From: Paenirhizobium cremeum
GTDB taxonomy: Bacteria > Pseudomonadota > Alphaproteobacteria > Rhizobiales > Rhizobiaceae
DNA: 64,000 nucleotides
NCBI RefSeq assembly: GCF_022884085.1
Contig: NZ_JAGGCS010000005.1
Coordinates: 62,001 to 126,000, forward strand
Reading direction: 5' to 3'
Made by a program: the position numbers and the translations under genes. The notes beneath the pieces are model-generated. The model saw only the letters and a list, made by a program, of their open reading frames with translations, was not told where the DNA came from and did not search any database. How positions within the stretch are numbered: the first letter of the stretch is position 1; each line of letters starts with the position of its first letter. Shown here one piece after another: positions 26,947 through 36,225 of this stretch.

Positions 26947-28121
26947 GGCGTGCCTCCCCCGGTCGCGTCGCTCTTCGGTCCGAAGCGTCGCATCACCGCG
27001 GACCATTGCTCCGCGAGAACCGTCGTGAGCGCCGACGTCTTGTGCGGATGCCGTTTGCGCGCGAGCATCACCGCCGCCGCCGCTCCGCTACCGAGCGGAA
27101 CGAGATAGGCGAGAGGAACAAGCGCGGCAGACGTGCCGGCGAGTTCCACCGTGTAGTTCGATAGCCAGAACAGGGCGAGCGAGAGCGTCAAGGCAATCGC
27201 CATGGGATGCAGACGGGCCTCGCGATGGGAACGGGCGTCGCTGCAGATGACGAGCGACATGAGCGCGAAAACAAAGGGGAATGTCCAGGTGCTCATGCGG
27301 CGATGCAGTTCGCTGCGGTAGTCCTTGGCGTTTCGCTGCACGTCGGGATCGTTCTGATCGGGATTGAGCAGGAAGCCGAGATTGCGATCGCCTGCATGCA
27401 GGCGAGCCTGTCCGCGGGACTGGGAAAAGTCGGAGAGATCGAAGGAATAGGAATCGAAGCGGACGATCGATACCTCGCCGTTGGGGGCCTTGCGCTGAAC
27501 CTCGCCGTCTTTCATGACGAGCGCCGAACCGCTTTCGTCGACCGCGCCTTCTCGGGCGTAATAGATGAGTTCGTAGTTCGGATCACGCGAATCGGCGACG
27601 AACAGCCCCTTCAGTACGCGCCCCGACAGGCGTTCGGAGATCTGCACATAGAGGCCGTCCTCGATCCGACGGAAGCTCTTTTCTTCAATGACCGTCGACA
27701 GGAGGTCCGCATAGGCGGCCGCAATCATTTCCCGGACGCCGACGCGAAGCTTCGGCTCCACGAAGTTCGTCATCAGAAAGGAAAAGACGGCGAGGATCGC
27801 AGCAAGCGAAAGAATGGGGCGCAGGATCGTGTGACGGGGAGCGCCGGCGGCGTCGATGACTGCAAGTTCGGAATCGTTGTTCATCGCCGTCAGCGTCTGG
27901 GTGATGCCGATGACGAGCGCGAAAGGCAGGACGGCCGGGATGATGGTCGGCAGGATGAAGGTCGCAAGCTTCATGAACGAGCCGACGGATTGCCCGCTGT
28001 CGGTGACGAGATTGATTCGCGCAAGCACCTGGGTCGTCCAGATGATCGCCAGCACCGGCAGGAGCGCGGTGAGGAACATCTGCACGGTACGTCGCAGTAT
28101 GTAGTGTTCGAGTAGCTTCAT
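26943..28121 (-). CDS. lptF: LPS export permease LptF
   Basis: Second permease subunit of LptB2FG. The 392-residue protein begins MKLLEHYILRRTVQMFLTALLPVLA, has three N-terminal and three C-terminal helices and a periplasmic domain between them. The conserved coupling-helix region (MNNDSELAVIDAAGAP) is present. It is the first lpt gene of the operon and overlaps lptG by four bases. A PAP2 gene lies 109 bp upstream on the same strand. Confidence 0.95.
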   Translation of the reverse strand: MKLLEHYILRRTVQMFLTALLPVLAIIWTTQVLARINLVTDSGQSVGSFMKLATFILPTIIPAVLPFALVIGITQTLTAMNNDSELAVIDAAGAPRHTILRPILSLAAILAVFSFLMTNFVEPKLRVGVREMIAAAYADLLSTVIEEKSFRRIEDGLYVQISERLSGRVLKGLFVADSRDPNYELIYYAREGAVDESGSALVMKDGEVQRKAPNGEVSIVRFDSYSFDLSDFSQSRGQARLHAGDRNLGFLLNPDQNDPDVQRNAKDYRSELHRRMSTWTFPFVFALMSLVICSDARSHREARLHPMAIALTLSLALFWLSNYTVELAGTSAALVPLAYLVPLGSGAAAAVMLARKRHPHKTSALTTVLAEQWSAVMRRFGPKSDATGGGTP

Positions 28122-28230
28122 ACGTGACCCGGGGTGGGGAAGGGCAAACCCATTCCCGCAGCGGAAATAAGGCCTTGTCTACGATGCTTGGGGCTTTTTG
28201 GCGACGGCTGCGCGCGATTTTTCCGCATCG

Positions 28231-28989
28231 TCATCGCTGATTTTTCCAGGAGCGCGCTATTTCTAACACGGCGAAGGTCAGCGCGAACAAGACTGGCGAG
28301 GAAAGCCAGCCGAGCAGGACGTCCGAAAGATAGTGTCCGCCGAAAGCCACCCGGAATGCCGAGGTCACGAAAGAGATCACGATGATGGCGGGACCCAGAA
28401 CCGGACGCAGCCTTTCCGGCAGAAGGAAGATCAGGCAGATGAGCCAGCCTGCGCCGGCTGCCTCGCCCGAGATGAAGGAACAGTTGTCTTCGCATTGGCC
28501 CGCAAAGGAGCCGGCGGGAACGAAGGGCAGATGGCCGGCGAAAAGGTCTGTTTCGTAGGGGCGAGGGCGTTCCGAAACCTGTTTCAGGATCAGGTTCACC
28601 AGCACGTAGGGACCGAGGAGCAGCGTCACCAGCGAGGCTATGTAATTTTCTATATCGCGGATGTTCCGCTCCGCCCGATGGCGGCGAAAAGCCTGCGCCA
28701 GCGCCACGACCAGCACGACCGCGCCAACCGCCGGAAGATAGAAGAGGGCCTTTCGCAGGAAGGTGTAGAGCGCATCGCGACCGTAGGGAAAGCTGCCGCA
28801 GACCCGCGCCGCATTCGAATCGGGACAGGTCGCCTGAACGAAGAAGGCGCGCGATGTCGCTATGTCGATTTGCGGAATGAAGTGGAACAGTGCCAGAAGC
28901 AAGCACCACAGAAAGAGAAGGGCGAGCGCAAGCATCACCCATTTGCGAGCCTGCGGATCACGAACAATCGCGTCATGTAGAGCGTTCAT
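28231..28989 (-). CDS. PAP2-family membrane phosphatase, variant motif
   Basis: Membrane phosphatase of the PAP2 superfamily, 252 residues with about six helices. Motif 1, K136-x6-R143-P144, and motif 3, R213-x5-H219-x3-D223, are intact, but motif 2 reads S174-G-E176 where most members have SGH. His in motif 2 normally protonates the leaving group, so the chemistry may differ or the Glu may substitute. Family substrates include undecaprenyl diphosphate, phosphatidylglycerol phosphate and lipid A phosphates; its position before lptF suggests a lipid A or carrier-lipid substrate, which is inference. The start ATG at 28989 precedes the first helix directly. Confidence 0.85.
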   Translation of the reverse strand: MNALHDAIVRDPQARKWVMLALALLFLWCLLLALFHFIPQIDIATSRAFFVQATCPDSNAARVCGSFPYGRDALYTFLRKALFYLPAVGAVVLVVALAQAFRRHRAERNIRDIENYIASLVTLLLGPYVLVNLILKQVSERPRPYETDLFAGHLPFVPAGSFAGQCEDNCSFISGEAAGAGWLICLIFLLPERLRPVLGPAIIVISFVTSAFRVAFGGHYLSDVLLGWLSSPVLFALTFAVLEIARSWKNQR

Positions 28990-29211
28990 ATGAATGTCGA
29001 AGCCGGCTGCACCGTTGAAAGGGGGCGCCCGGCCCGCTGGCTGAGCGCGGCGGAAACTAGCGTTACTGGCTCGACCCGACAAGAGGGGATGTCGAAGCCG
29101 CGGTAGCCTTCGGCCTGCTATTCCCCAAGTGCAGGGTTTTCCTTGCCTTTGTTCCGGAAAAAGTGAAGATCGCGCGATCCGTTTTCGTTCAATACATCTC
29201 AGGAAGTGCCC

Positions 29212-30711
29212 ATGTCGCTGAAGCTCGATATCGCGTTTGCCAAATCCCATCACGTGACAACCGGCCTTGCGATCCTCTTGAAGACCGCAGAAGCCGATCT
29301 CCCGGCCGGCGTGGAAGAGGCCGATCCGGCGGGCATCTACGGGCGTGCGGCCAAGGTCGCGAAATTTACCGGCAAAGCGCTGGCGACACTGGATATCGTC
29401 GCGCCCCACGGCTCGGAGGCCGACCGCATCCTCGTCCTTGGTCTCGGCAAGGCGGAGACGCTGGTCGCCCATGACTGGCTCAAGGCCGGCGGCGTGGCTG
29501 CGGCTGCGATCAAGGGGGCGGAGAAGGTTACGGTTTATCTGGACGTTCCCGGTCTCGATCTCGCCGCGAAAGCTGCCGCCGATTTCGCGCTCGGAATGCT
29601 TCTGCGCGCCTACAAGTTCGATACTTACAAGACGTCGAAGAAGATTGATGACGAAGAAGGCAAGAACGGCGACAAGAATGTGAAGGTCACGATCGTCACG
29701 GTAGCTGCTGCTGCCGCCAAGAAGGCGTTTGCCGATGCGCAGGCAGTCGCCGACGGCGTCAATCTTGCCCGCGATCTCGTCAACGAACCCGCCAACATTC
29801 TGGGGCCGGAAGAGTTTGCCGACAGGGCGAAGGAGCTTGAAAAGCTCGGGGTCGAAGTCGAAATTCTCGGCGAAAAGGAAATGAAGAAGCTCGGCATGGG
29901 CGCGCTTTTAGGTGTGGCTCAGGGGTCCGTTCGCCCGCCGCGCCTCGTGGTGATGCAGTGGAACGGCGGCAGGGCCAAGGACAAGCCGGTTGCCTTCGTC
30001 GGCAAGGGCGTCGTCTTCGACACCGGCGGCATTTCGATCAAGCCGGCCGCCGGCATGGAAGAAATGAAGGGTGATATGGGCGGGGCGGCCGCCGTGACCG
30101 GACTGATGCACGTGCTGGCCGCGCGCAAGGCCAAGGTCAATGCCGTCGGCATCATCGGTCTCGTCGAGAACATGCCGGACGGCAATGCCCAGCGTCCGGG
30201 CGACATCGTCAAGTCGATGTCCGGCCAGACGATCGAGGTTATCAACACCGATGCTGAAGGCCGGCTCGTTTTGGCGGATGCGCTGTGGTACTGCAACGAG
30301 CGCTTCAAGCCCGATTTCATGATTAATCTCGCGACGCTCACCGGGGCGATCCTGGTTGCGCTCGGCAATCTTCATGCCGGTCTCTTCTCCAATGACGATA
30401 CCTTGTCCGAAAGGCTGCTCGCCGCCGGTCTCGTCACCAATGAGCGGCTGTGGCGGATGCCGATGGGCAAGGACTACGACAAGATGATCGACTCGAAATT
30501 CGCGGACATGAAGAATTCGAGCGGACGCCATGCGGGGTCGGTTACCGCCGCACAATTCCTGAAGCGCTTCGTCAAGGATACGCCCTGGGCGCACCTCGAT
30601 ATCGCCGGCACCGCAATGTCGTCGCCTTCGGACGAGATCAACCAGTCCTGGGGTTCCGGCTACGGGGTTCGGCTGCTCGACGAACTCGTTCGCGCCAGCT
30701 ACGAAGCCTGA
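29212..30711 (+). CDS. pepA: Leucyl aminopeptidase PepA
   Basis: Di-metal M17 aminopeptidase that removes N-terminal residues from peptides; some homologues also bind DNA. The 499-residue protein has the metal and active-site motifs [23 protein letters not shown] and [14 protein letters not shown]. The ATG at 29212 has AGGAA six bases before it; a GTG six bases upstream is in frame but has no spacing. Divergent from the PAP2 gene, with 222 bp between, and followed by holC after 31 bp, a conserved pairing. Confidence 0.97.
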   Translation: MSLKLDIAFAKSHHVTTGLAILLKTAEADLPAGVEEADPAGIYGRAAKVAKFTGKALATLDIVAPHGSEADRILVLGLGKAETLVAHDWLKAGGVAAAAIKGAEKVTVYLDVPGLDLAAKAAADFALGMLLRAYKFDTYKTSKKIDDEEGKNGDKNVKVTIVTVAAAAAKKAFADAQAVADGVNLARDLVNEPANILGPEEFADRAKELEKLGVEVEILGEKEMKKLGMGALLGVAQGSVRPPRLVVMQWNGGRAKDKPVAFVGKGVVFDTGGISIKPAAGMEEMKGDMGGAAAVTGLMHVLAARKAKVNAVGIIGLVENMPDGNAQRPGDIVKSMSGQTIEVINTDAEGRLVLADALWYCNERFKPDFMINLATLTGAILVALGNLHAGLFSNDDTLSERLLAAGLVTNERLWRMPMGKDYDKMIDSKFADMKNSSGRHAGSVTAAQFLKRFVKDTPWAHLDIAGTAMSSPSDEINQSWGSGYGVRLLDELVRASYEA

Positions 30712-30742
30712 TCGAAACAGGAACAGGGCGAGGGAACGGCCG

Positions 30743-31192
30743 TTGGCTGACATTCTTTTCTACCACCTGACAGAATCAAAGCTCGAGGACGCCCTGCCTC
30801 CGCTTCTCGAAAAGAGCCTGGAACGCGGCTGGCGGGTGGTGGTGCAGACTGCCGATGCCGCCCGTCGCGATGCACTGGACACGCATCTGTGGACCTGGCG
30901 CGACGACAGCTTCCTGCCGCATGCCACTGATGAGGCGGAGGCGCCGGAAAATCAACCGGTGCTGCTGACGATGGAGGATGGCAATCTCAATGGCGCCACC
31001 GTTCGCTTCCTCGTTGATGGCGCCGAGCCGCCGGCGTCACTGGACTACGAGCGTGTTGTCTTCGTCTTCGATGGCCACGATCAGGTGCAACTCGAAGCCG
31101 CGCGTGGCCAGTGGAAGCGCCTCAAGACGGAAGGTCATGCCCTGACCTACTGGCAGCAGACCAGCGAAGGTCGATGGGAGAAGAAGGCATAG
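30743..31192 (+). CDS. holC: DNA polymerase III subunit chi
   Basis: Chi subunit of the clamp-loader complex, which links it to single-strand binding protein. The 149-residue protein starts with the typical ADILFYHLTESKLEDALPPLLEKSLERGW and includes LDTHLWTWRDDSFLPHA, both standard for HolC. The start is a TTG at 30743 with GAGGGAA about 8 bases before it; there is no better ATG or GTG in frame nearby. It lies 31 bp after pepA, as in many proteobacteria. Confidence 0.93.
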   Translation: MADILFYHLTESKLEDALPPLLEKSLERGWRVVVQTADAARRDALDTHLWTWRDDSFLPHATDEAEAPENQPVLLTMEDGNLNGATVRFLVDGAEPPASLDYERVVFVFDGHDQVQLEAARGQWKRLKTEGHALTYWQQTSEGRWEKKA

Positions 31193-31408
31193 TGCGCGGA
31201 CGTGCGGTGTTGGTTCCGGTTAACGAAGCCTATTCCCGAGTAATAGCTCTGTAATTATCCGGTTTTGACATTCGTCACTATCGACCGCAAGGGACAGACC
31301 AATTCTGGTCTTATCCGACAAAGTAGAAGCTGCGGCGCTGTACCTTTATTGTTTTTTGATCGTTTCGGGCGCATTTGCGTTCTGCGATTTCCATCAAGAA
31401 ACAATAAG

Positions 31409-32740
31409 ATGATTAAACTTGCATTCTTGCTTATCGGGGGCAGGGCGTTTCGTGACGACTGGTGGGAGCCGGCGGCTCTCGGCAGTGTCATGGTCGCGCT
31501 GGCCTTTGTCATAATGGCTGATCTGTCGGATGGCCTGACGATGGTCACCGTGCAGCTTTTCGGATTGCTCTTTCTTTTCCAGGGACTTTTCGGTCTTCTG
31601 TCGACCGCCATGCGCGAAACGAATACCGGTCGGCTTGCGGATGGCGTCAAGTCGCTGCTCATGCTGACGGTTGCATTTCTGATAATCGATACGCCCCTGA
31701 AGAGCGACTGGCTGCTTTCGTGGCTGTTTGCCTTCGGCTTCGCTTTCGACGGCCTCTCCCGCCTGGCGACGGTGGCGTTGGTCCGTTTCCGTCGATGGAG
31801 CGTAGCGGCGGTCGCGAGCGGTCTGGAACTGGCGCTTGCCGTGATGCTCGTCCTCGAATGGCCGTTTCCGCAGCGGCTCAATGTTCCGTTGTGCATCAGC
31901 CTGTTCCTCGTGCTCTCCGGTGCCACGATGATTCATTTCGCACGGGCGTTGCGGCGGCACGACAGCACTCTCTCAATCTATTCCCTTCCGATGCTGTGCG
32001 GACGGGGATGGAACGAGGAAAATCCCGTCGTCATGCCTGATGACAGTCCGGATGACGACACGATCCTCAACATGCGCATCCTCGTCTGGACACCGACCGG
32101 TGCCGCCGAAGTCGAGCCGAGACGTCCTCTTGTCGACCGTTACTTCGCGGTGCTCGACAAGGAGGGCAAGGTTTCCACCGGCCATGCAGCGGTAGAGATG
32201 GGCACCCATCTCTACATCAGCCATTGGCCGGCCGAAGAGATCGAACCGGATCGCGAGGAGATCGTGGACACGCTCTTCGCCGGAGAGGAAAACGACGTGG
32301 CAGGCCTCTTCCAGCCATCCTATGAACAGGAAAAGGCCTGCTGGACCGCCGCTGACGAAGAGGTGGTGTTCACCCGTTTTCACGCGTTGCGCCTGAAAGC
32401 CTTCTGGGAGGGCTATCGCCGGCATTCCACCTATAACGTCACCAATCGCAACTGCTCGATCGCCGCGGCAGGAGCGCTTGAAGCAGCGCTTGAGGGGAGC
32501 CTCGACTGCCCGCGGCCGTGGCTGCGTCTCCTGCGACTGCTCGTAACGCCTTCCTTGTGGGAGGCGGCCTATATCCGGTCGCGAGCCGCGCATCTCTGCT
32601 GGACGCCTGGCATGGTGCTCGACTATGCACGCGCGCTGAAACGCCTTGTCGAACCTGAGACTGTGCCGTGGCGTGAAAAGCTGCTTGCCCATCTGCATCA
32701 TCTGGGCAGTTCCCTGAAGGTGAGGGACTACGCCCGATGA
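31409..32740 (+). CDS. HdeD-like membrane protein with predicted permuted papain-like C-terminal domain
   Basis: A 443-residue protein in two parts. Residues 1-180 hold six predicted membrane helices (about 22-38, 45-65, 80-97, 101-122, 131-150, 157-178), similar in pattern to the HdeD/DUF308 family. After an acidic linker (206-220) comes a soluble domain with STGHAAVEMGTHLYISHW (His259) and YNVTNRNCSIAAAGALEAAL (Cys349). His before Cys, with Asn just before Cys, is the order of circularly permuted NlpC/P60 (LRAT/YaeF-like) thiol hydrolases, so I predict a cysteine hydrolase or acyltransferase; this is inference from motif order. The ATG at 31409 was chosen because the first helix follows soon after. 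Its stop overlaps the MFS start. Confidence 0.72.
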   Translation: MIKLAFLLIGGRAFRDDWWEPAALGSVMVALAFVIMADLSDGLTMVTVQLFGLLFLFQGLFGLLSTAMRETNTGRLADGVKSLLMLTVAFLIIDTPLKSDWLLSWLFAFGFAFDGLSRLATVALVRFRRWSVAAVASGLELALAVMLVLEWPFPQRLNVPLCISLFLVLSGATMIHFARALRRHDSTLSIYSLPMLCGRGWNEENPVVMPDDSPDDDTILNMRILVWTPTGAAEVEPRRPLVDRYFAVLDKEGKVSTGHAAVEMGTHLYISHWPAEEIEPDREEIVDTLFAGEENDVAGLFQPSYEQEKACWTAADEEVVFTRFHALRLKAFWEGYRRHSTYNVTNRNCSIAAAGALEAALEGSLDCPRPWLRLLRLLVTPSLWEAAYIRSRAAHLCWTPGMVLDYARALKRLVEPETVPWREKLLAHLHHLGSSLKVRDYAR

Positions 32741-33894
32741 GCGCGACGGATCTGCCCGCCGTCTCGGAAACGGGTACGTTGATTTCCCGCATTGCGGTGA
32801 TCCTGACCGTCGCCATGTTCGGGCTGACCTATTCGCTGAGCGCGCCGCTGATCGCGCTTGAAATGGTCGCAAGAGGTGCAAGCCAGAGCCTGGTGGGCGC
32901 CAATGCGGCGATGCATGCGATCGGTGTCCTCGTGGTCGCGTTGGTGCTTCCGGGCGTTGTGTCGAAGGTCGGACCGCGCCGCCTGATCCTGCTGTCGCTG
33001 GTCGTATCCGCCGCCGTGCTGGGGACAATCGCCCTGGTCGATAATATCTGGCTGTGGTTTCCGCTGCGCCTGTTGCTCGGCATGGCCGCGGAAGCGCTGT
33101 TCGTGCTTTCCGAGACCTGGATCAACGCGCTCAGCACCGAAAATACCCGCGCCCGTTTCATGGCGATCTACACGGCGGCGCTCTCTCTGGGGCTGGCGCT
33201 CGGCCCGCTTCTCCTCTCGCTGATCGGTTCTCGCGGGACGCTGCCGTTCATGGTCGGTGCCGTCATCGCCCTGGCAGCCGCATCCTTCGTACTGTTGCCA
33301 ATGGTGCGTGCGCCCGTATTCGAGAAACCGAGTTCGGGCAATCCGCTGCGCTTCCTGAGGCTGGCGCCGGTGGCGATCGGGGCTATCGTGCTGAACGCTG
33401 CCGTCGAGACGGCGGGCCTGTCCTTCCTGGCGCTCTACGCGGTCGGTCTCGGCTGGAATGCCGACGATGCGGCCCAACTCATGTTCGTGATGATGGGCGG
33501 CGCGATCCTGCTGCAGCTACCGATCGGCTGGCTCGGCGACATGGTCGACCGCCGCAAGCTGGTGCTTGGCTGCGCGCTTGTGGCCGCTGCCGGGGCCGCT
33601 TTCTGGCCCTGGGCGCTCGCCATGCCCTTCTTCACCTATGCCCTGTTGTTTGTCTGGGGTGGTGTCTTCGTCGGCATTTACACGCTGACTTTGACCATCG
33701 TCGGCAGCCGGTTTTCGGGTGGCGATCTCGTCGGCATCTATGCGATTATGGGATTGGCCTGGGGCGCCGGCGCACTGGTCGGGCCGCTCGCGGCCGGCGT
33801 GTCGCTTCAGATCGGCACGCACGGCCTTCCGGTTTTCACTGCTATCGCCTGCCTCGCCTTCGCGCTCGTCGTGGCAATGCGCCGGGAGAGTTGA
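32737..33894 (+). CDS. MFS transporter, YcaD-like
   Basis: Major facilitator with 12 predicted membrane helices in 385 residues. The loop between helices 2 and 3 has no classic sugar-transporter motif, but the helix 4-5 segment ETWINALSTENTRARFMAIYTAALSLGLALGP matches the YcaD group of putative permeases of unknown substrate. The start ATG overlaps the stop of the preceding HdeD-like gene in ATGA, so the two proteins are translationally coupled and may act together. Confidence 0.88.
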   Translation: MSATDLPAVSETGTLISRIAVILTVAMFGLTYSLSAPLIALEMVARGASQSLVGANAAMHAIGVLVVALVLPGVVSKVGPRRLILLSLVVSAAVLGTIALVDNIWLWFPLRLLLGMAAEALFVLSETWINALSTENTRARFMAIYTAALSLGLALGPLLLSLIGSRGTLPFMVGAVIALAAASFVLLPMVRAPVFEKPSSGNPLRFLRLAPVAIGAIVLNAAVETAGLSFLALYAVGLGWNADDAAQLMFVMMGGAILLQLPIGWLGDMVDRRKLVLGCALVAAAGAAFWPWALAMPFFTYALLFVWGGVFVGIYTLTLTIVGSRFSGGDLVGIYAIMGLAWGAGALVGPLAAGVSLQIGTHGLPVFTAIACLAFALVVAMRRES

Positions 33895-33940
33895 CCGGTC
33901 GGCCCGTCGCCGGAACCTGTCCGGCGGCAGGGCGTGTATG

Positions 33941-34141
33941 TCAGTTCGCCGATGCCAGCATCATTGTCCTGTTGCGTTGGTGGTGCAGCGTCACGACCTT
34001 GTAACCTTCGGCCTTCAGGCGCTCGAGCAGCATCGGCAGCATGACAGCGGTGCGCAGATGCAGGTCGTGCCCAGGGAAACGGCAAACACGGCGCTCGCCA
34101 CAACGTCTAAAGAAAGCATGAAAACCACTCGGACGGAAAAA
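33941..34141 (-). pseudogene. Polysaccharide deacetylase remnant
   Basis: In the frame ending at the TGA at 33943-33941 the last 40 codons read HDLHLRTAVMLPMLLERLKAEG then YKVVTLHHQR and end ASAN. This matches the C-terminal end of NodB-type polysaccharide deacetylases (HD-x-H, then a helix and a YKVV strand). Before it stands FFRPSGF, like the FFRxPG motif that normally sits about 50 residues further upstream, and no catalytic N-terminal half or start codon is found. I read it as a gene with internal and 5' deletions. The match rests on motif memory only. Confidence 0.5.
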
Positions 34142-34216
34142 TCGAGTGAAGTTCGACGCCGTTATGGTTAACGGTCGGTTTCCGGCGCATCCGGCCCCTG
34201 CCGGATCGAGAGCGGG

Positions 34217-36106
34217 TCAGCCCGCCATCGCCTCCTCGTATTCGGCGGAAAGCTCGAGCCATTGTTCTTCCGCGGCCGAAAGCTTCGCCGCAGCCTCGCC
34301 GCGCTGCTTGGCCTTTTCCGCGGCCTTGGCCGGGCTCTTCTCGTAAAGCGCCGGATCTGCAAGTTCCGCATCAAGAGCCTGAATCAATGTCTCCAGCTTT
34401 TTCGTCAGGGACTCGATTTCATTGATCTTTTTCTTCAGCGGAGCGAGGCTCGCCCGCCTGTCGGCGGCCGCCTTGCGCTGGTCGGCCTTGTTGACCTGGA
34501 CGACGGCGGCATCTGCCTTTTCCCGGTCATCGCTCTTGCGGGCGGAGGAGACCACCAGACTGCGATAATCCTCCATGTCGCCTTCGAAGACGCTGACGGT
34601 CCCGTTGTTGACCAGCCAGAGCCGGTCGACGGTCGCCTCGATCAGGTGGCGGTCATGGGCGATCAGGATGACGGCGCCGTTATAGTCGTTCAGAGCCTCG
34701 ATCAGCGCGCGGCGGCTGTCGATGTCGAGATGGTTGGTCGGTTCGTCGAGGATCAGAAGGTTCGGCGCGTGAAACGCGGAAAGGCCCATCAGCAGACGCG
34801 CCTTTTCTCCACCCGAAAGATCCTTGGCGGCGGTCGCCATCTTTTCGGTCGCCAGTCCCATCTGCGCGACGCGGGCGCGAACCTGCGCTTCGCCCGCAAG
34901 CGGCATCAGCCGGCGAACGTGGTCGACCGGCGTCTCGTTGGGCACGAGATCGTCCAGCTGATGTTGTGCGAAGAAGCCGACGGAGAGGTTTGGCGCGAGC
35001 TTCATCTCGCCCGCCTGCAGGTTGAGCCGCCCCGCGATCAGCTTGGCAAATGTGGATTTGCCGTTGCCGTTCGAGCCGAGAAGGGCGATGCGATCGTCAT
35101 TGTCGATGCGCAGATTGATGTTCTTCAGGATCGGCTTGCCGGGTTCGTAGCCGACCGCACCACCGCTGATGGCCACAATCGGGGAAGCCGGCTGTTTCTC
35201 GGGTTCCGGGAAGGTGATCGGCTGGACATGATCCTCGATCACGGCCGCGACCGTTCCCATGCGCTCCAGCGCCTTGATACGGCTCTGGGCCTGCCGAGCC
35301 TTCGACGCCTTGTAGCGGAAACGGTCGATATAGCTCTGCAGGTGCTTGCGGGCCGCATCGCTCTTCGCCTTCGCCTTCATCTGCAACTCGTCGGCTTCCG
35401 CCTTCTGCCGCTCGAACTGGTCGTAGCCGCCGCGATAGAAGGTGAGTTTCTTCTGATCGAGGTGGATGATCGCGTTGACGGCGGTGTTGAGCAGGTCGCG
35501 GTCATGGCTGATGATGATGACGGTGTGCGGATAGCGCCGGACATATTCTTCCAGCCAGAGCGTGCCCTCGAGGTCGAGATAGTTGGTCGGTTCGTCGAGC
35601 AGCAGCAGGTCGGGTTCGGAGAAGAGCACGGCCGCCAGCGCCACGCGCATGCGCCAGCCGCCGGAAAAGGAGGAGGCGGGGCGAAGCTGCGCTTCGTGGT
35701 CGAAACCGAGACCTGCAAGAATGGTGGCCGCGCGCGCCTCTGCCGAATGTGCGCCGATATCGGCGAGCCGGGTCTGGATTTCCGCGATGCGGTGCGGATC
35801 GGTGGCTGTCTCCGCCTCGGCCAGCAGGGCGGCGCGTTCCTTATCTGCGGCCAGCACGATCTCGATCAGCGGCTGTTCGGTACCGGGAGCCTCCTGCGCC
35901 ACCTGGCCGATCCGAGCATTCCTGGGGATGGTGATCGATCCCGTTTCGGAGGCGAGGTCTCCGGTGATGATCTTGAAGAGCGTCGACTTGCCCGCGCCGT
36001 TGCGCCCGACAAGCCCGGCCTTCGTGCCTTCTGGCAGCGAGATGCTGGCATGGTCGATGAGCAGGCGGCCTGCGATGCGGGCAGAGATATCGGTAATCGT
36101 AATCAT
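34217..36106 (-). CDS. ABC-F family ATPase
   Basis: Cytosolic ATPase with two ABC modules and no membrane domain, 629 residues. Module 1 has Walker A GRNGAGKST and signature SFSGGWRMR with Walker B LLLLDEPTNYLD; module 2 has GSNGNGKST, DLSGGEKAR and LLILDEPTNHLD. The 80-residue linker between them is charged (KAEADELQMKAKAKSDAARKH...), and the C terminus is a coiled coil. ABC-F proteins act on the ribosome E-site or have roles in DNA repair (Uup); the C-terminal coiled coil recalls Uup/YheS, but I cannot choose. The ATG at 36106 follows the family start MITITDIS; an upstream in-frame ATG adds 23 unrelated residues. Confidence 0.92.
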   Translation of the reverse strand: MITITDISARIAGRLLIDHASISLPEGTKAGLVGRNGAGKSTLFKIITGDLASETGSITIPRNARIGQVAQEAPGTEQPLIEIVLAADKERAALLAEAETATDPHRIAEIQTRLADIGAHSAEARAATILAGLGFDHEAQLRPASSFSGGWRMRVALAAVLFSEPDLLLLDEPTNYLDLEGTLWLEEYVRRYPHTVIIISHDRDLLNTAVNAIIHLDQKKLTFYRGGYDQFERQKAEADELQMKAKAKSDAARKHLQSYIDRFRYKASKARQAQSRIKALERMGTVAAVIEDHVQPITFPEPEKQPASPIVAISGGAVGYEPGKPILKNINLRIDNDDRIALLGSNGNGKSTFAKLIAGRLNLQAGEMKLAPNLSVGFFAQHQLDDLVPNETPVDHVRRLMPLAGEAQVRARVAQMGLATEKMATAAKDLSGGEKARLLMGLSAFHAPNLLILDEPTNHLDIDSRRALIEALNDYNGAVILIAHDRHLIEATVDRLWLVNNGTVSVFEGDMEDYRSLVVSSARKSDDREKADAAVVQVNKADQRKAAADRRASLAPLKKKINEIESLTKKLETLIQALDAELADPALYEKSPAKAAEKAKQRGEAAAKLSAAEEQWLELSAEYEEAMAG

Positions 36107-36225
36107 GCCTTGGCTTTTGGCCGAACTGCCGGCCAAAGGCAAGCGGTCGCCGGGCTGCGAAGGTGTTCGCGGCAATCGGGCGACGAAGGGTGGCGCCGGC
36201 GCAACATCCTGCGCCGATTGGAAGA

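Noticed and set aside
31261..31300. TTGACA upstream of the HdeD-like gene as a promoter
   Set aside because: No -10-like element lies 16-18 bases downstream.
33909..33926. 7-bp hairpin after the MFS gene as a terminator
   Set aside because: Short stem with no T run on either side; support too weak to list.
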